Positions 16,886 through 24,470 of a DNA stretch of 27,846 nt are shown here, piece after piece. The notes beneath the pieces are model-generated. The model was given only the letters and a program-made list of their open reading frames with translations. It was not told the origin of the DNA and searched no databases. Origin of the DNA: an uncultured Oscillospiraceae bacterium (GTDB taxonomy: Bacteria > Bacillota > Clostridia > Oscillospirales > Acutalibacteraceae); assembly GCA_900553525.1 (NCBI GenBank), contig USDZ01000002.1, positions 1 to 27,846 on the forward strand, read 5' to 3'. Position numbers and translations under genes: made by a program. Each line of letters begins with the position of its first letter. The stretch's first letter is position 1.

Positions 16886-17743
16886 TTATTTCAGACCAGA
16901 AGTACTCATGGTCTGGATTACGTTTTTCTGGGATAAAACAAAGATCAGGATTGGAGGGAGCATCATCAGAAGCGCCGCAGCCGAACTGACGCCCGACCGG
17001 ACAATACCTCCCGCTGTGATGGAGGCGATAATAGAGGTCAAGGGCTTTAGCGCCTCTTCATAGATCATGACGCCGCTTTCCGCTCTCCACAAACCCTGAA
17101 AAGAGAAAATAATCAGTGTTAACCATGCGGGCTTGACATTCGGCATAATGACTTGCGCATAAATTCGAAATTCACTAGCCCCGTCAATCCGCGCCGCCTC
17201 AATCATTTCGGTCGGCAACGTAGACATGAAATTCATCATCAGATACAGGCCGAGCGAACCGCCCACCGCAGGTAAGATCAAAGCCCAATAGGTGTTGACC
17301 AGATGCAACTGTGCTATCACCACATATTGGGGCAGATAGGTAACAGCCGAAGTAAAAAGCAAGGATATCACGATCAGCTGTTTCATCCAACCATTACCCG
17401 GAAAAGGGTGCTTGGCCATCGGATAGGCTGCCATGCTGGCCAGCAACAGGTGCCCTGCCGTACCAACGACACTGATAAACAGGCTGTTGAATATGTATCG
17501 AGACAAGGGGACCCAGAAACTGGCTGTCATTAAATCCAGTTCTATAAAATTGTCCAAAGTAGGATCCCGGACAAAAAGCCGCGGCGGAAAAATAAAAATT
17601 TCTTCCAATGGCTTAAAGGATGTAATAACCGTATAAAATATAGGAAAAACAAAGAATATCCCGAAGACCAATAAAAACAAAAACACCAGAATATTGCCCG
17701 CAATTGAGCGGTTGATATGACGCTTGAATAAGCCTGCCGCCAT
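16886..17743 (-). CDS. carbohydrate ABC transporter permease, MalG type
   Basis: A 285-residue CUT1 permease of the MalG/LplC class. ATG 17743 is preceded by a G-rich ribosome site, and the gene follows its partner at 17758 by 14 nt. Six helices are predicted, starting ILVFLFLLVFGIFFVFPIFY. A P-loop-like TSFKPLEEIF follows the first helix, as usual for this class. The ATPase-docking EAA loop reads EMIEAARIDGASEFRIYAQV. The C-terminus is VLSQKNVIQTMSTSGLK, a typical MalG ending. It forms permease pair 1 with 17758-18726 and should import the ligand of the 971-residue binding protein just upstream. A shared ATPase from elsewhere in the genome is inferred. Confidence 0.94.
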   Translation of the reverse strand: MAAGLFKRHINRSIAGNILVFLFLLVFGIFFVFPIFYTVITSFKPLEEIFIFPPRLFVRDPTLDNFIELDLMTASFWVPLSRYIFNSLFISVVGTAGHLLLASMAAYPMAKHPFPGNGWMKQLIVISLLFTSAVTYLPQYVVIAQLHLVNTYWALILPAVGGSLGLYLMMNFMSTLPTEMIEAARIDGASEFRIYAQVIMPNVKPAWLTLIIFSFQGLWRAESGVMIYEEALKPLTSIIASITAGGIVRSGVSSAAALLMMLPPILIFVLSQKNVIQTMSTSGLK

Positions 17744-17757
17744 CTTTCCCGCCCCCC

Positions 17758-18726
17758 TTAATCTGTACTAAACCGTTTCAAAACGGTGGTAACCACAAAA
17801 TTTGTCAGCATCATCAATGCAAATAAGAATACGGCAATCGTAGACGCATAGCCCATTTCGAATCGTGTTGTACCAATATCCTTAATATATGTGACCAAGG
17901 TATCAGCGCTGTACTGCGTCGTTGGGAAACCAGCTAGGAATTCGATAACCGTACTGACACCGAAAGAGGCCGCAATCTGCATGACGGCGCTGAAGAGCAA
18001 CTGAGGCGCCATGGAGGGAATCGTGATATAGGCAAGTTCCTGCCAGCGGTTGCGCACCCCGTCGATGGCTCCCGCTTCAAACAGACTATTGTCCATTCCC
18101 TGGAAACCCGCAACAAAGGTCAAGAAGCCAGTACCCAGGCTCATCCAAAGCTGGACAATGATCAGCACCCCCATAATGGTGTTCTGGTCGATCAGCCAGC
18201 CGGCCGGTTCTTGGAGAATTCCCAGATTCATCAACCAGCCGTTGATGATACCGTAGGAATCGCTCGAAAACAGGAAACCCCAGACGAAGTAGATATTCCC
18301 GGACAGAACAGGTAGATAAAAAACCAGGGTTAAAAATGTCCGCATCCGCCGACCGGTTTCATTGATCAGCCATGCAAACAGGAACGACAAGAGATAGCTG
18401 AGCGGTCCGGTCAGAAAAGCAAAAATTAACGTATTTTTGAGAACCGTAAAGAAAATGGGGTCATCCAGGAACAATCTTTCGTAATTCTGTAACCAAACAA
18501 AACGGGGCATTTGCAGCATATTGAAGCTCGTAAAGCTTAGTCCCACTGCAGCCAAAACCGGAATGACAGTAAAAACGATAAACAAGATCATAAAGGGCGC
18601 AATGAGCACATAACTTTCCCGGTATTTCCATATGCGCCTGCCCAGGCTATGTTCGTTAGCCCGACGGCCGGGAGCGCCCGGTCCCCGGCCGGCACGGACT
18701 ACGCCGGCGGTACCTTCTTTTTTCAT
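17758..18726 (-). CDS. carbohydrate ABC transporter permease, MalF/LplB type
   Basis: A 322-residue permease. ATG 18726 has GGGAGGAGG upstream and starts 18 nt after the stop of the binding-protein gene. A basic, Gly/Arg-rich N-terminal tail of ~30 residues precedes the first helix (YVLIAPFMILFIVFTVIPVL). The EAA loop reads SLFEAGAIDGVRNRWQELAY. The end, VVTTVLKRFSTD, is typical of the LplB/MalF class. With the gene at 16886-17743 it forms the membrane channel of importer 1. The gene order binding protein, MalF-type, MalG-type is the common one for CUT1 importers. Confidence 0.94.
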   Translation of the reverse strand: MKKEGTAGVVRAGRGPGAPGRRANEHSLGRRIWKYRESYVLIAPFMILFIVFTVIPVLAAVGLSFTSFNMLQMPRFVWLQNYERLFLDDPIFFTVLKNTLIFAFLTGPLSYLLSFLFAWLINETGRRMRTFLTLVFYLPVLSGNIYFVWGFLFSSDSYGIINGWLMNLGILQEPAGWLIDQNTIMGVLIIVQLWMSLGTGFLTFVAGFQGMDNSLFEAGAIDGVRNRWQELAYITIPSMAPQLLFSAVMQIAASFGVSTVIEFLAGFPTTQYSADTLVTYIKDIGTTRFEMGYASTIAVFLFALMMLTNFVVTTVLKRFSTD

Positions 18727-18744
18727 CGTGCAGCCTCCTCCCGT

Positions 18745-21660
18745 TTACTCCAACCCGAGTTCTTTGCGCTTACGGGCGATTTCCCGGTTGATGTTTTCGT
18801 TTTCCCGTTCAAACGCTTCCCGCGGGTTCGTATCGTCATACAGCACCGAACGGAAGGCATTGTCCAAGCTCCGAGAGACATAATAGCTTCCCGGGATCTC
18901 CTGGATCTCCCGCACATATTGACGCTGAGCCTCGAGCGCTTCAAGTTCCTCGTTGGTCCAAGCCAGCCTCGAGAAAGCTTCGAGGTTTGCCGTGACCTGT
19001 CGGCCGCCGGGTCCCATGATGTTCTCCACCGAATTGGAATAATCGTACTGTACATCCGCCGTGGTCCACCAGTCGATGAAATCCCAGCACGCTTCCGGGT
19101 TTTCCGCATTGTTAAACATTACAATCGCCGTACCGGCGCCGCCGGACGAACGGTCAATCTCGCCATTCTCCTTCTGTACACCCGGGATCGGGACCATCTG
19201 CCACTGCCCCCGAATTTCCGGAGCGCCCGCCATCAGGGTATTGTATACGTCGAAGGACGCAATACCAATCGGTATCTCTCCATTGCGGAAACGGGTATAA
19301 AAATCAATAACCAAATCAAAACTGTATTCCGTATAGAACTCTGTCCATGTTTTAAAGGCATCCATCGCCTCGGGGGTGTCAAAATTCGTGTGGGTGGAAT
19401 CCTCGCTGTAGAAAGAACCGCCGTTCTGGAGCAGTAGAACCGGGAACAAGTCTTTGGAACCCATACCGTTGTCCACCGCTGTAGCCGCGGATATAACCGT
19501 ATAAGGCAGACCAAACGACATATGATTCTGCTGGAGCCGCGGGATGAGCTTGAATACGTCATCCCAAGTCTGCGGCACGCTCAATCCCAACCGGTTGAAA
19601 ATATCCTCGCGATAAAACATCATGAAGAACGTCTGGGTATTCGGGATCCCGTATACACCATCATTAAAAGTATAGGGGATTTCTGATGAATCCGCAAAAC
19701 GACTGATGACATCTTCATAAGTATCAAATCCGCTTAAATCCCTAAGAGCGCCACGGGACGCAAGATTAACCGGCTGCCCACGCGGGATACCGATCATCAC
19801 ATCCGGACCCGCGCCAGCCAAAGTGGCTTCAATAAAGCCGGTCTGCACAATGCTCAGATTTACATAAATCCCTGTTTTATTCGTAAAGCCGTCGCTAATC
19901 ATATCATTTAAAACTTGAGCCTGATCACGTCCGGCATTCAACCAAACATCAATCGAATTTTCACCAGTTGCCCCATCGCCAATGGTATTGTAATCCTCGG
20001 TAAATGAAGCGATAAAGGAACCGATAAAATGTTTCAGGCTTGCCCAGAACGAGGCCTTTGGAGAAGGTAGCTCGGCATCCTTCTCATGAATTAGGATATA
20101 GTCCAATTCCAAAGGCTGCGTCAGGTTGTCGTAAACCCAAGAAGACAGGGTACTAATAGAATCCCGGAAACTGGAAACCCGCTGAGGCATAGAAGAGGGG
20201 GACGCCAGCATGCTGTCTATCTGATCCGCCGTCCGTCGAATCGTCTCAGACTGGGTCGACTTACTCCCATTGAGTTCGTCGAAGCGATCTGCGGCCGCAT
20301 TGAGCTGATCCCGCAGAGAAGTAAGAGAATCCATCAAACCGGGGATCGAATCGTCCAGATTGTAATCCCGGTATTTATCCGGACTCGTCCCGACAATCAT
20401 CACCATCTCGATATATAGGTTATTGAGCTGCCGGTTGATCTCCTCGACCGCTTGCAGGACCTCCGCCCATTTTCCCATCGAGATTTCGATGAGGAGCTCG
20501 TTGTCCCCTTTTTTCAGATAAACCGGACAGGGATCCCCATTTTCATCCACAATGGTCATGTTGTTCCAGTTGACGCCATAGGGGAACGCCACATTTTCAT
20601 AAGCCGTGCTGGGAATCTCACCGTTGATGTAAATGCTGCGGAAGGAGGACTGCCCGCTCTGCAGGTTCTGCCGATATTTAAGGGTTATGTAGTAGAGTCC
20701 GTCCTCCGGAATATTCTCGATTTTATAGGAAATCCAGTCGCCAGGCGATGACCAGTTGCTCTGCCCGATGACGTTGCGGCGAATCTTAGAGACATGGTAC
20801 GGTTCTGTTGCGGGACTGGTGCGGTCGTACATGGGATAGACCATTTGATTGGATTTCTGATAGGTGTTCTCCGCCTGGTACTTCAAATACCCGTCGCCTT
20901 CGATTTCGGCCTCGGCATAGCCTTTGGCCTCATAGTCCGCCTTGGCTTCTTCGACTGTCTGGACTGAGTTTGTACCGGTCAAACGAACATCCGAAACATA
21001 AAAAGTTTCGCCTGTATTTACAAGCGTCAACGTGTGCTCGCCCGCCGTCAAATATACCTGCAACGGCGTGTTGGTAAACAGGGAGAAATCCTGGAGGAGA
21101 AAAGTCTTCCACTCTGTGACCTCCTCCTGTTGGGGGATCAGATCGTTTTGCCGATTATCCTGCAGGATTTCGGTCGCATCCTTCCAAATGCGGCTGAGCA
21201 AAACCCTTTCGCTTTGAGAATACGGACTTTCTCCATCGACGAGATAGGAAAGCTCTCCGTCTTTGCGATTTCCGGCTTGGTTGACATAGGTCAAGGAAAT
21301 GCAATAAAGAGCATCGCGCGGAACTTGGACGGTCCACTGTGCGGAACCGTCCTCTTCAAATTTCAAGCCGCTTTTCCCCGCATAAGAAGCAGTCGTAGTA
21401 CCCTCGGATAAAACCGCCTGATCCAGCGGCAGAACAACATCCTCTCCGGTGTAGGCTGCTCCACCGCTTTCTTCAAGATATTGGATATACTCTCCCTGTG
21501 TACCTTCATTGGTAAAGGAATGGGAAGAGGAGTTCTCTGCCGAGGTGTCCGTGGACGCTGTGTCTTCAGCGGAAGCAAACAGACTGCCCCCTGGGATCAG
21601 GAGCAAGAGCGCTAAGACACCGCTGCACAAACGCTTGGTCATACGATGGGAAGACTTCAA
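18745..21660 (-). CDS. large ABC solute-binding protein with N-terminal CBM-like domains
   Basis: A 971-residue exported protein, about twice the normal length of a sugar-binding protein. A signal peptide covers residues 1-32 (LCSGVLALLLLIPGGSLFAS); there is no lipobox, which is unusual for a Gram-positive binding protein. Two beta-sandwich regions resembling CBM6/35-type modules lie at ~60-230 (WTVQVPRDALYCISLTYVN, GEHTLTLVNTGE) and ~255-395 (YQAENTYQKS, GDWISYKI, GLYYITLKYR). A helical region at ~398-515 follows (EEINRQLNNLYIEM, LNAAADRFDELNG). Residues ~568-935 are a family 1 solute-binding domain (IDVWLNAGRDQAQVLN, GPDVMIGIPRG, PQTWDDVFKLIPRL, GGAGTAIVMFNN). The TTG start at 21660 overlaps the stop of the regulator gene (TTGA), suggesting translational coupling; ATG 21642 is an alternative. 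It probably feeds permease pair 1. Confidence 0.9.
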   Translation of the reverse strand: MKSSHRMTKRLCSGVLALLLLIPGGSLFASAEDTASTDTSAENSSSHSFTNEGTQGEYIQYLEESGGAAYTGEDVVLPLDQAVLSEGTTTASYAGKSGLKFEEDGSAQWTVQVPRDALYCISLTYVNQAGNRKDGELSYLVDGESPYSQSERVLLSRIWKDATEILQDNRQNDLIPQQEEVTEWKTFLLQDFSLFTNTPLQVYLTAGEHTLTLVNTGETFYVSDVRLTGTNSVQTVEEAKADYEAKGYAEAEIEGDGYLKYQAENTYQKSNQMVYPMYDRTSPATEPYHVSKIRRNVIGQSNWSSPGDWISYKIENIPEDGLYYITLKYRQNLQSGQSSFRSIYINGEIPSTAYENVAFPYGVNWNNMTIVDENGDPCPVYLKKGDNELLIEISMGKWAEVLQAVEEINRQLNNLYIEMVMIVGTSPDKYRDYNLDDSIPGLMDSLTSLRDQLNAAADRFDELNGSKSTQSETIRRTADQIDSMLASPSSMPQRVSSFRDSISTLSSWVYDNLTQPLELDYILIHEKDAELPSPKASFWASLKHFIGSFIASFTEDYNTIGDGATGENSIDVWLNAGRDQAQVLNDMISDGFTNKTGIYVNLSIVQTGFIEATLAGAGPDVMIGIPRGQPVNLASRGALRDLSGFDTYEDVISRFADSSEIPYTFNDGVYGIPNTQTFFMMFYREDIFNRLGLSVPQTWDDVFKLIPRLQQNHMSFGLPYTVISAATAVDNGMGSKDLFPVLLLQNGGSFYSEDSTHTNFDTPEAMDAFKTWTEFYTEYSFDLVIDFYTRFRNGEIPIGIASFDVYNTLMAGAPEIRGQWQMVPIPGVQKENGEIDRSSGGAGTAIVMFNNAENPEACWDFIDWWTTADVQYDYSNSVENIMGPGGRQVTANLEAFSRLAWTNEELEALEAQRQYVREIQEIPGSYYVSRSLDNAFRSVLYDDTNPREAFERENENINREIARKRKELGLE

Positions 21661-22583
21661 GATTCTTCGCCGCCTTTCCTATTTTCCGGAGTTTGAGCGG
21701 AATCGTATCTCCGCTGATACTCTGTGGGCGAACAGCCCATGATCTTTTTGAAAACCTTACCGAAAGATTGTGCAGACTCATAATTGAGAGCCGAAGCAAT
21801 CTGCGTGATGGAAGATTTCTTGTATTTGAGCAAATCGAGGCTGGCCTCGATTTTTTTCATGCTGACATAAGCCTGCAGGGTGGTGCCCATCTTCTCCCGG
21901 AAAAGATGGGACAAATAGCTGTGACTGTAGCCCAGATTCTCCGCTATCCCCCGGACCGAATCGATCTCGAAGATGTTGTTGTCGATATACCGGATGATGG
22001 AATAAACCGACTGGCCAATCATTTTCTGTCCCTCTCTGGGGACAAAGACATTCGGCCTGACCGACAGCAGTAGGCGATAAATCTGAATCAAGATCTCCTT
22101 GATGTAGCATTCCACCATGATGTCGTTGAAAACCGGTTTGCTGTACATCTCGTTGATGAGCATGTAGATCAGGGTGCGGACATCGCCTGTGTCCCGAATG
22201 AGATAAGAGGGAGGGTCGGCGAAAATCCGCATGATATCCCGCAGGTCCTGCCGCTCAAACTCCTCGATAAACTCAAACCCAATATAAGCAAAACGCAGGT
22301 TTTGGTTCTTCTCCGCCACGATGCGGTGAGTTTTCCCCGCCGGGACAACATGGATATCGCCCTGCTTGGCCGGCAGGGCTGTTCCATCCGTATAAAAGAT
22401 TCCCTGCCCGGATACCACATAGCTGATTTCATGACAGATTTGCAGATGGGTGGGCATTTCATAACCCGGTTCTGTACTCAATTCCCCAATCTGCCAAACC
22501 TTGACGAACTCCATTGGAAGCGGATGATCGAAATATGTCGTTTCAAATTCAAAAAGCCGTCCGTTGTATCCGCTTTTTAACAC
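21657..22583 (-). CDS. AraC family transcriptional regulator with cupin sensor
   Basis: A 308-residue regulator. The start is GTG 22583 (LKSGYNGRLFEFE), with ACAGGAGG 6 nt upstream; the frame stays open to 22703 but without a ribosome site and inside the previous gene. Residues ~30-115 form a cupin-like ligand domain (CHEISYVVSGQGIFYTDG, GDIHVVPAGKTHRI). The C-terminal ~100 residues hold the two AraC helix-turn-helix motifs: IAENLGYSHSYLSHLFREKM and IASALNYESAQSFGKVFKKI, followed by GCSPTEYQRRY. It likely senses a sugar and controls the locus. The inverted repeat at 23765-23784 near the proposed promoter is a possible target, but no evidence in the sequence links them. The gene lies 22 nt after the DUF4838-type gene and overlaps the binding-protein gene by 4 nt. 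Confidence 0.93.
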   Translation of the reverse strand: MLKSGYNGRLFEFETTYFDHPLPMEFVKVWQIGELSTEPGYEMPTHLQICHEISYVVSGQGIFYTDGTALPAKQGDIHVVPAGKTHRIVAEKNQNLRFAYIGFEFIEEFERQDLRDIMRIFADPPSYLIRDTGDVRTLIYMLINEMYSKPVFNDIMVECYIKEILIQIYRLLLSVRPNVFVPREGQKMIGQSVYSIIRYIDNNIFEIDSVRGIAENLGYSHSYLSHLFREKMGTTLQAYVSMKKIEASLDLLKYKKSSITQIASALNYESAQSFGKVFKKIMGCSPTEYQRRYDSAQTPENRKGGEES

Positions 22584-22605
22584 GCCGCTTCCTCCTGTAT
22601 TCCCC

Positions 22606-23673
22606 TCAAACGTCCGCCTTTCCGGACAAAATGCGGGCATACGCCTGAATATCCGGCTTTTGTCCGTACAAGTTGTAATAATCTTCCCCCAAATAGCAGG
22701 CAAAACACGTCACACTGTCAATCCCCAGGCTTTCATAATAGGCCACGTCTTTCGCCAAGGTTTCTGTATTCAGAGTAAAGGGCTTCGGCGGCTTTTTCCA
22801 ACCGGAATTCATGGAGTTATCCAGCCAATAATCCAGCGCCTGTGCGTCTTCCCGGCCAAAAAAGGATAGCAACGCAGGAAGAGTGGCGATCTGCTTCTGG
22901 TTTTTCTCACTTTCCGGTTCGTTCAATCCCCAATCGAAATCCCGAATCATCGGCGCAAACTCCAGGAAAATTCCTTTCTCCGGTTTTACGATTTGCGGCA
23001 CGCCGAGCGTATCGTGATAAGCGAGAAAACACTGTTTGGCCTCCGGGTTTACCGAACGCAACCCACGCAGGATCGCGTTATATACCGTCAGAGCGGCGTC
23101 GGAGGCCGAATACTTCTGGCATTCCGGGCAGTGGCATTTGGACTCGGCCACATCATCCAGCCAGAAATAATAACGATTGGAGCGGGGCCGGTAAAATTTG
23201 GCCAGCCGGGCGGCGTTCTCAGAAATGACTTCGAGGGCCTCCTGATTGGAGAAGCAGAAGTTGAAATCACTCGTCCGCTCTCCCTTTTCGTTCATCCGGA
23301 ACCAGTCGGGATGTGCGGCGAACTCTCCGCGGGGAAGCAGCCAGGACAGGGCGTGCATTTCCAACTCAACGCTGATTCCGCGATTCTCCAACTTCTCGAT
23401 CTCGCGGCGGTTCGCGTCTGTCATAAACGCCTCGGCGACCTCAAAAGCAGTTCCTCCCTCTGGAGCAACCGGATGGATTCCCAGCACGTTTAAATCCGTC
23501 TGTTCCAACATTTCAATCCAGTAAGGTCCAAATTCATCCGGCATAATGACAACACCGCGTCTGCTCAACAATTCCAACCACTCCCAACAACAAATAGAGG
23601 CACATGAATAGCCATTGTCTACAATCTGTTTATTTTGGACAAACCCGCCATCCATCGCCTTGCAGGAAGCCAA
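22606..23673 (-). CDS. divergent DUF4838-type protein, no signal peptide
   Basis: About 355 residues, first gene of the glycan locus. It resembles the barrel-like core of the DUF4838 proteins at the left of the window without their N-terminal accessory domain: MPDEFGPYWIEML, LNVLGIHP, HPDWFRMNEKGER, SNQEALEVISENA, FWLDDVAESKCHCPECQKYS, CFLAYHDTLGVP, IFLEFAPMIRDFDWG and ALDYWLDNSMNSGW. The paired cysteines of CHCPEC match CECEEC in the paralog. No signal peptide or anchor is visible, so it should act in the cytoplasm. The start is uncertain: TTG 23673 has AAGGA 9 nt upstream, ATG 23655 has AAGG almost touching it, and ATG 23544 (MPDEF) lacks a ribosome site but begins the recognisable domain. 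A role as a hydrolase on imported sugar is inferred; activity is not known. Confidence 0.8.
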   Translation of the reverse strand: MASCKAMDGGFVQNKQIVDNGYSCASICCWEWLELLSRRGVVIMPDEFGPYWIEMLEQTDLNVLGIHPVAPEGGTAFEVAEAFMTDANRREIEKLENRGISVELEMHALSWLLPRGEFAAHPDWFRMNEKGERTSDFNFCFSNQEALEVISENAARLAKFYRPRSNRYYFWLDDVAESKCHCPECQKYSASDAALTVYNAILRGLRSVNPEAKQCFLAYHDTLGVPQIVKPEKGIFLEFAPMIRDFDWGLNEPESEKNQKQIATLPALLSFFGREDAQALDYWLDNSMNSGWKKPPKPFTLNTETLAKDVAYYESLGIDSVTCFACYLGEDYYNLYGQKPDIQAYARILSGKADV

Positions 23674-23942
23674 AACGGCAATTCCTTGTGCTTATTGCCA
23701 AGATTTCCTCGCATTTTAAAATGGTTAGCGGGCATAATCCCCAACCCTAACCTATTATAATCGAAACGCTCTATAAAAAGCGTTCCGGGATTTGTCGTAA
23801 TAAGTGTTTAGATTTGTTGTTTTTTGTTTGCTATTTATAAACTGTAAAGTCCCTGTTTTTTGTTGAAACCGCGAATATAAACACAAAAAAAATCGATTCC
23901 GCGCCTGTCACGGCCGAAGAATCCGGCGTTTTGCCCATAATG
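23674..23942 (-). promoter_or_regulatory. AT-rich intergenic region with operon promoter
   Basis: This gap between two operons holds no plausible gene. It contains a candidate -10 box (TATAAT on the minus strand at 23754-23759), the inverted repeat at 23765-23784, and A/T-rich runs at 23815-23890. A good TTGACA-like -35 box at 17 nt is not seen, which would fit an activator-dependent promoter. The first gene of the glycan locus starts about 75 nt after the expected transcription start. Confidence 0.45.
23765..23784. promoter_or_regulatory. inverted repeat AACGCT-N8-AGCGTT, possible operator
   Basis: AACGCT (23765-23770) and AGCGTT (23779-23784) form a perfect 6-bp dyad around an 8-nt A/T-rich spacer. 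It lies just upstream of the TATAAT box at 23754-23759, over the place where -35 contacts occur. A regulator operator is likely; LacI-type sites often have such dyads. Which protein binds is unknown. Confidence 0.4.
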
Positions 23943-23983
23943 CAAAAAGCCAAGGCCGGGAAAACGGCGTCTTCCCGGCCTTC
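23943..23983 (-). terminator. intrinsic terminator after superoxide reductase gene
   Basis: On the minus strand AAGGCCGGGAA pairs perfectly with TTCCCGGCCTT (11 bp, 9-nt loop; 23952-23962 and 23972-23982), followed by GGCTTTTTGC. It lies 16 nt after the stop of the superoxide reductase gene and separates its operon from the glycan locus. Confidence 0.93.
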
Positions 23984-23998
23984 AACAAGAATGACAGA

Positions 23999-24385
23999 TC
24001 AAACATCGGTTTTCCACAGGCCATGCAGATTGCAGTACGCATAAACAGAAACCGGTTCGTCATCGTCCGTCAGACGGAATCGTACAACCGGGCGGCTGTC
24101 AAAAGGCAGGTTTTTGCGCTGTCCCCCCTTGGCGGTCAAAAGGTACACCCATTGGATGCTGTGTTCCTCCGACATGGGATGGGGCACGCTTCCCACTTCA
24201 ACCAAAACGGTATCGCCTTCCCTTTTGACGACGGGAAGGTGCTTTTCCTGTGCGCCCTCTGTTGTATTGGCGATCAGTTCCTGCATGGGCTGGCCGCAGC
24301 ACAGCAGTTCCCCTCCTCCGTCGTGGATAACCCCCAACAGGGTCCCGTCCTTTTTGCATACATAAAAACGATGATGGTCTTTCAT
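23999..24385 (-). CDS. desulfoferrodoxin-type superoxide reductase
   Basis: A 128-residue protein starting at ATG 24385, with AAAGGGGCG upstream. It should reduce superoxide to hydrogen peroxide in the cytoplasm. The C-terminal neelaredoxin domain has all expected iron ligands: E47-K48-H49, H69, H75, C118 and H121, with the usual VGSVPHPM, EEHSIQWVYL and CNLHGLW segments. The N-terminal desulforedoxin-like domain is incomplete: C10, C29 and C30 are present (GGGELLCCGQPM), but the second cysteine of the CxxC pair is Asp13 (CKKDG). The rubredoxin-like centre I is therefore probably lost or altered, while the catalytic centre II should be intact. It is the last gene of its operon, 85 nt after the ATP-grasp gene, and is followed by a terminator. 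Confidence 0.93.
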   Translation of the reverse strand: MKDHHRFYVCKKDGTLLGVIHDGGGELLCCGQPMQELIANTTEGAQEKHLPVVKREGDTVLVEVGSVPHPMSEEHSIQWVYLLTAKGGQRKNLPFDSRPVVRFRLTDDDEPVSVYAYCNLHGLWKTDV

Positions 24386-24470
24386 CCAATCGCCCCTTTC
24401 TCCATAGTACCTGGTTATTGTATGTGAAAACCGGCTCTTTATACCGGGATATCCCAAACACCCGAACTCG

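Noticed and set aside
24386..24470. Promoter in front of the superoxide reductase gene
   Set aside because: TATAAA and TTCACA-like boxes occur but none are well spaced; I could not support a call.
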